Positions 6,240-8,365 of a stretch of 8,365 bases of DNA are shown here, piece by piece. Both the position numbers and the translations under genes were made by a program. The notes below the pieces were generated by a model. That model was given only the letters and a program-made list of their open reading frames with translations, ran no database searches and was not told the origin of the DNA. Within the stretch, counting starts at the first letter, position 1. Every line of letters begins with the position of its first letter. The DNA is taken from contig JAJBTS010000066.1 of NCBI GenBank assembly GCA_020860885.1, forward strand, positions 1-8,365, written 5' to 3'. The stretch is from Bacteroidales bacterium. Its GTDB lineage: Bacteria > Bacteroidota > Bacteroidia > Bacteroidales > Azobacteroidaceae.

Positions 6240-6966
6240 TCAGCGAGAAGACAATATTAATTTCAGAGCTTACTCCTTGCTCTCCTGCCGGAACAACCGA
6301 ACCTGCATCCATAGCAAAAGCCTCTTCTTTATAAGCGAAGTTATTCTGAAATGCGCGGGTTTGTGCAACATCCCGGCTTACGACCTCTGAAATGGTTAAT
6401 ACTTTTCCTATTTCACGGTTTGAAAGTTCGGCATATTGGCGGGCTTTGTCAAATGCTTTTTGATAGGCTAATTCGCGACTTTGTTTGAACAGTTCCGTCT
6501 TGTTTTCAATATCAAACTGTATGTTCTGAACTTCAACCTTATCAATAGCCGTAATTTTATCCAATATGGACGAGAATCTTTCAGGATCGTTTATCATATT
6601 GTTTACGGTCACAACCATTGTCTGCTGCGCCCGTTTCCCCAACAGAACCCGACGCCCGTTTCTATATTCGTATTCCACATCATAGTTGAGCGATATAGTT
6701 TTCAGGAATTTATCCTCAATATGTTCTTCTTGCAGTATTTTCAATATTTGCTGCATAGTTTGTTCTGCGGCTTTCTTGGCTTCTTTTGTTGTTGGTGCAG
6801 TGTGAGAAAAACCGACGTTCATCAACACCATATCCGGTTGTGCCAATACGGTTCCTATTCCGGAAACCGAGACTGAATCCTGACTTTCTTGTCCGTTAGG
6901 ATTACAAGAAGTGAGTGTAAAAAGCACTAGTGAAAAAACGATGCCTGTGAGAAATTTCTTATTCAT
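6235..6966 (-). CDS. SIMPL (DUF541) domain lipoprotein
   Basis: A 243-residue exported protein of the SIMPL/DUF541 family (related to Brucella BP26/OMP28 and E. coli YggE), whose precise role is poorly defined; members are periplasmic or envelope proteins, some linked to oxidative stress. The N-terminus has Lys-Lys, a hydrophobic stretch and a lipobox LTSC with C21 as the lipidated cysteine. The following residues NPNGQ lack the acidic surface-export signal of Bacteroidetes, so a periplasm-facing location is likelier. The domain runs from about residue 31: VSVSGIGTVLAQPDM (32-46), the A-rich helix KEAKKAAEQTMQQIL (61-75), QNIQFDIEN (147-155), AYQKAFDKARQYAEL (167-181) and a final beta strand SEINIVFSLK. 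The start at 6966 is preceded by an A-rich leader. It overlaps the GNAT remnant by 5 bases, converges with fucP, and lies downstream of the lactonase on the same strand with a repeat-filled gap. Confidence 0.88.
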   Translation of the reverse strand: MNKKFLTGIVFSLVLFTLTSCNPNGQESQDSVSVSGIGTVLAQPDMVLMNVGFSHTAPTTKEAKKAAEQTMQQILKILQEEHIEDKFLKTISLNYDVEYEYRNGRRVLLGKRAQQTMVVTVNNMINDPERFSSILDKITAIDKVEVQNIQFDIENKTELFKQSRELAYQKAFDKARQYAELSNREIGKVLTISEVVSRDVAQTRAFQNNFAYKEEAFAMDAGSVVPAGEQGVSSEINIVFSLK

Positions 6967-7040
6967 TTTACTTTTATTTTTATTGTGTTATTTCAGTGAT
7001 AACCTAAATGTATAGGAATTGTTATTGGATGTACAAAGTA

Positions 7041-7048
7041 CAAAGATA
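7041..7048 (-). promoter_or_regulatory. Possible -7 box for the SIMPL gene
   Basis: On the minus strand TATCTTTG matches TAnnTTTG exactly, 74 bases upstream of the SIMPL ATG, predicting a leader of roughly 65-70 bases. A one-base-short variant, TACTTTG, follows immediately within the palindrome GTACaaaGTAC, and a weaker TACATTTA lies nearer the gene. No TTTG -33 element is seen. A promoter here fits the gene being separated from the lactonase by repeats. Confidence 0.35.
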
Positions 7049-7126
7049 CAGATTTTCCCGGAAAAGGAGTTGGTTACTACTCTTCATGCTTATCACGATC
7101 ACTGTTTGTTATTTTACTATCACCAT

Positions 7127-7171
7127 GCCATGGGCGTTGCCCATGGCTGTTGCTATAAGGTCTTCGACCTT
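7127..7171. repeat. REP-like pair of short hairpins
   Basis: Two near-perfect compact palindromes lie 9 bases apart: GCCATGGGC-gtt-GCCCATGGC (7127-7147, 9-bp stem, 3-base loop) and AAGGTC-ttc-GACCTT (7157-7171, 6-bp stem, 3-base loop). Neither is followed by a T-run on either strand, so neither is a standard intrinsic terminator, though on the minus strand they lie between the lactonase end and the SIMPL promoter. The compact pairing and the intergenic position next to a tandem array resemble REP/BIME elements mobilised by Y1-type transposases; no such transposase is in the window, so the assignment is inference. Confidence 0.55.
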
Positions 7172-7174
7172 TAA

Positions 7175-7244
7175 TTACCGCTCACTAATTACTGTTAACT
7201 GGTGATTGTTCACTGTACACTGTTAACTGTTTACTGGTGACTGT
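7175..7244 (-). repeat. Ten-unit heptanucleotide array (RCAGTNA)n after the lactonase stop
   Basis: Read on the minus strand, ten 7-bp units in perfect register (ACAGTCA, CCAGTAA, ACAGTTA, ACAGTGT, ACAGTGA, ACAATCA and so on, decaying to GCGGTAA) start at the base immediately after the lactonase TGA. This is the same heptamer as at the end of fucP, in opposite genomic orientation but in the same orientation relative to the preceding gene. The copies degrade with distance from the stop codon. Both large arrays thus begin at a gene 3' end and run in the direction of its transcription. Confidence 0.87.
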
Positions 7245-8315
7245 TCAAATCCATTGGAGGCAGACAGGTTTTTCTACATCTATCGTTTGCCCGGTATCTT
7301 TTAATAAGCCTGTATAAGAATCGATTGCGAAGATCTGGATATTATTGCTTTCCATATTAGCACACAAAAGGAATTTCCCATCGGGCGACAATATGAAGTT
7401 GCGGGGATGAATACCCGTTCTCTGATAAGCCATACGGGTTAATTTACCATTCGACGGATCAACTGAGAATATACTTATTCCATCTTTTTCCAAACGATTG
7501 GAAGTGTATAAAAACTTCCCGTCGGGCGTCAGGTGGATATCCCCACCCCCTTTATCTCCGTCGCCTTCCGTTATATCGGAATCCAGGGTCTGGATGGTAT
7601 TCCAGTTGTCTTCTCTTTTCTCAAAAACCGTAACCGTTCCACTTAATTCATTGATGCAATAGAGATACACTCCGTTCGGATGAAAGGCAAGATGCCGGGG
7701 ACCGGAACCTTTTTCCAGTTCTAACGTCTTCGAGGGAATAAGTTTAAGGAATTCTTTATTCTCCCCGGATAATATTTCCAATTGGTAAATCTTATTCTTA
7801 CCCAGATCCGTTGCCAATAAATACTTATTATCGGGAGAAAATACTACGGTATGTATATGAGATTCTTCACTCCCATCTTCTTTAAAATCCATGACCTGTG
7901 CAACAGGGCCTATAGTTCCGTCGTCGTTCAAAGGCAATACAGAGATATTTCCGCTGTAATTAGCTACGACAAGGAAAGACTGATCCGGATTTACATTTAT
8001 AAAACAGGAATCGCTGCTTTTAGTCGGTTCTTCGTTCATAAAGTTGAGTGTTGCTGTTTTTTTATCAAAAGCAAAGGAACTAACCGTACTATTTTCTATT
8101 TCATGCGCTGAATATACAAATTTATTATCGGGCGATACCGTTATAAAAGAAGGATCTTCCAATCCTTTCATATCGTTTGCATAAGCCGCTTCTCCGGTAA
8201 TTTTACTAAACTCATAAATACTTATTCCGGGAGTTTTCCCATTGGAATAAGAACTGACTAAAAGAAATATACTCTCTGAATCAGGAAATACTTTTTCATA
8301 ATTATTATTCATCAT
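7245..8315 (-). CDS. Beta-propeller lactonase, 6-phosphogluconolactonase (YbhE) family
   Basis: A 356-residue member of the lactonase family (PF10282 type), a seven-bladed beta-propeller that hydrolyses sugar lactones; the best known member, E. coli YbhE/Pgl, opens 6-phosphogluconolactone in the pentose phosphate pathway. Repeated blade motifs of the form S/HPDxxxLYxxN occur at 61-70, 109-119, 160-170, 212-223, 263-274 and 310-321. Family signatures SHIHTVVFSPD (152-162), GSGPRHLAFHPNG (203-215) and INELSGTVTVF (221-231) are intact. No signal peptide is apparent, consistent with a cytoplasmic enzyme. Two adjacent ATGs (8315 and 8312) could start it; the first overlaps the TGA of an upstream frame as ATGA. 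The stop is followed at once by the heptamer array. The exact lactone is not determined by sequence; sugar acid lactones other than 6-phosphogluconolactone are possible. Confidence 0.9.
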   Translation of the reverse strand: MMNNNYEKVFPDSESIFLLVSSYSNGKTPGISIYEFSKITGEAAYANDMKGLEDPSFITVSPDNKFVYSAHEIENSTVSSFAFDKKTATLNFMNEEPTKSSDSCFINVNPDQSFLVVANYSGNISVLPLNDDGTIGPVAQVMDFKEDGSEESHIHTVVFSPDNKYLLATDLGKNKIYQLEILSGENKEFLKLIPSKTLELEKGSGPRHLAFHPNGVYLYCINELSGTVTVFEKREDNWNTIQTLDSDITEGDGDKGGGDIHLTPDGKFLYTSNRLEKDGISIFSVDPSNGKLTRMAYQRTGIHPRNFILSPDGKFLLCANMESNNIQIFAIDSYTGLLKDTGQTIDVEKPVCLQWI

Positions 8316-8365
8316 TGTGCTGTCATAAAGAATTTATCTTCTTTATAAACACTCCTTCTTCTTAC
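8312..8365 (-). CDS. Possible C-terminal end of an upstream gene (partial)
   Basis: The minus-strand frame entering from the window edge stays open for 17 codons, reads ...SVYKEDKFFMTAQ, and stops at TGA (8312-8314). Its stop overlaps the first lactonase ATG in an ATGA, the commonest arrangement for translationally coupled operon genes. The other two frames of this edge stretch contain stops. The fragment is too short to assign a family, and 17 open codons could be chance. Confidence 0.3.
   Translation of the reverse strand, partial: VRRRSVYKEDKFFMTAQ

Noticed and set aside
6481..6876. Plus-strand open frame of 131 codons opposite the SIMPL gene
   Set aside because: It is antisense to a well-supported coding sequence and encodes a Phe/Tyr/Cys-rich product without recognisable motifs, as expected of a shadow frame.
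7008..7205. Plus-strand open frame of 65 codons between the SIMPL gene and the lactonase
   Set aside because: It runs through the SIMPL promoter region, the hairpin pair and the start of the heptamer array. The composition is not protein-like and no family is recognisable.

Overview
The window looks like chromosome of a member of the order Bacteroidales (Bacteroides/Parabacteroides-like; the genus cannot be fixed from this sequence). The reasons are A/T-rich leaders without Shine-Dalgarno sequences ahead of most genes, promoter -7 boxes of the Bacteroides TAnnTTTG type, and the protein subfamilies present.

The left 5.7 kb is a compact plus-strand L-fucose catabolic operon: fucI (L-fucose isomerase), a RhaM/COG3254-family sugar mutarotase, fucA (L-fuculose-1-phosphate aldolase), fucK (a RhaB-like FGGY kinase) and fucP (fucose:H+ symporter). 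Gaps are 9 and 17 bases, then a 1-base overlap, then 11 bases. Together they import L-fucose, interconvert its anomers, isomerise it to L-fuculose, phosphorylate it, and split fuculose-1-phosphate into dihydroxyacetone phosphate and L-lactaldehyde. A Bacteroides -7 box and a perfect GATAAC-N10-GTTATC palindrome lie upstream; no regulator gene is inside the window. Three of the five proteins deviate from the E. coli fucose set: the mutarotase is of the rhamnose type rather than FucU, the kinase is of the rhamnulokinase type, and the aldolase has Gln where E. coli FucA has zinc ligand His94.

From about 5737 to 7244 lies a repeat-rich accessory segment. It is bounded by two arrays of a degenerate 7-bp repeat (consensus RCAGTNA) in opposite orientation. 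The left array supplies the last fucP codons and its stop; the right array abuts the stop codon of the lactonase gene. Between them are a 23-bp-period array containing a perfect 16-bp inverted repeat, a two-unit scrap of the heptamer, a 40-codon C-terminal remnant of a GNAT acetyltransferase on the minus strand, a SIMPL/DUF541 lipoprotein gene on the minus strand, and a pair of tight hairpins resembling a REP-type element.

The right end (7245-8315, minus strand) holds a seven-bladed beta-propeller lactonase (6-phosphogluconolactonase/YbhE family). Its start overlaps by 4 bases (ATGA) a reading frame entering from beyond the window, so it is probably the downstream member of another operon. 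No tRNA, rRNA, transposase gene or CRISPR array was seen.
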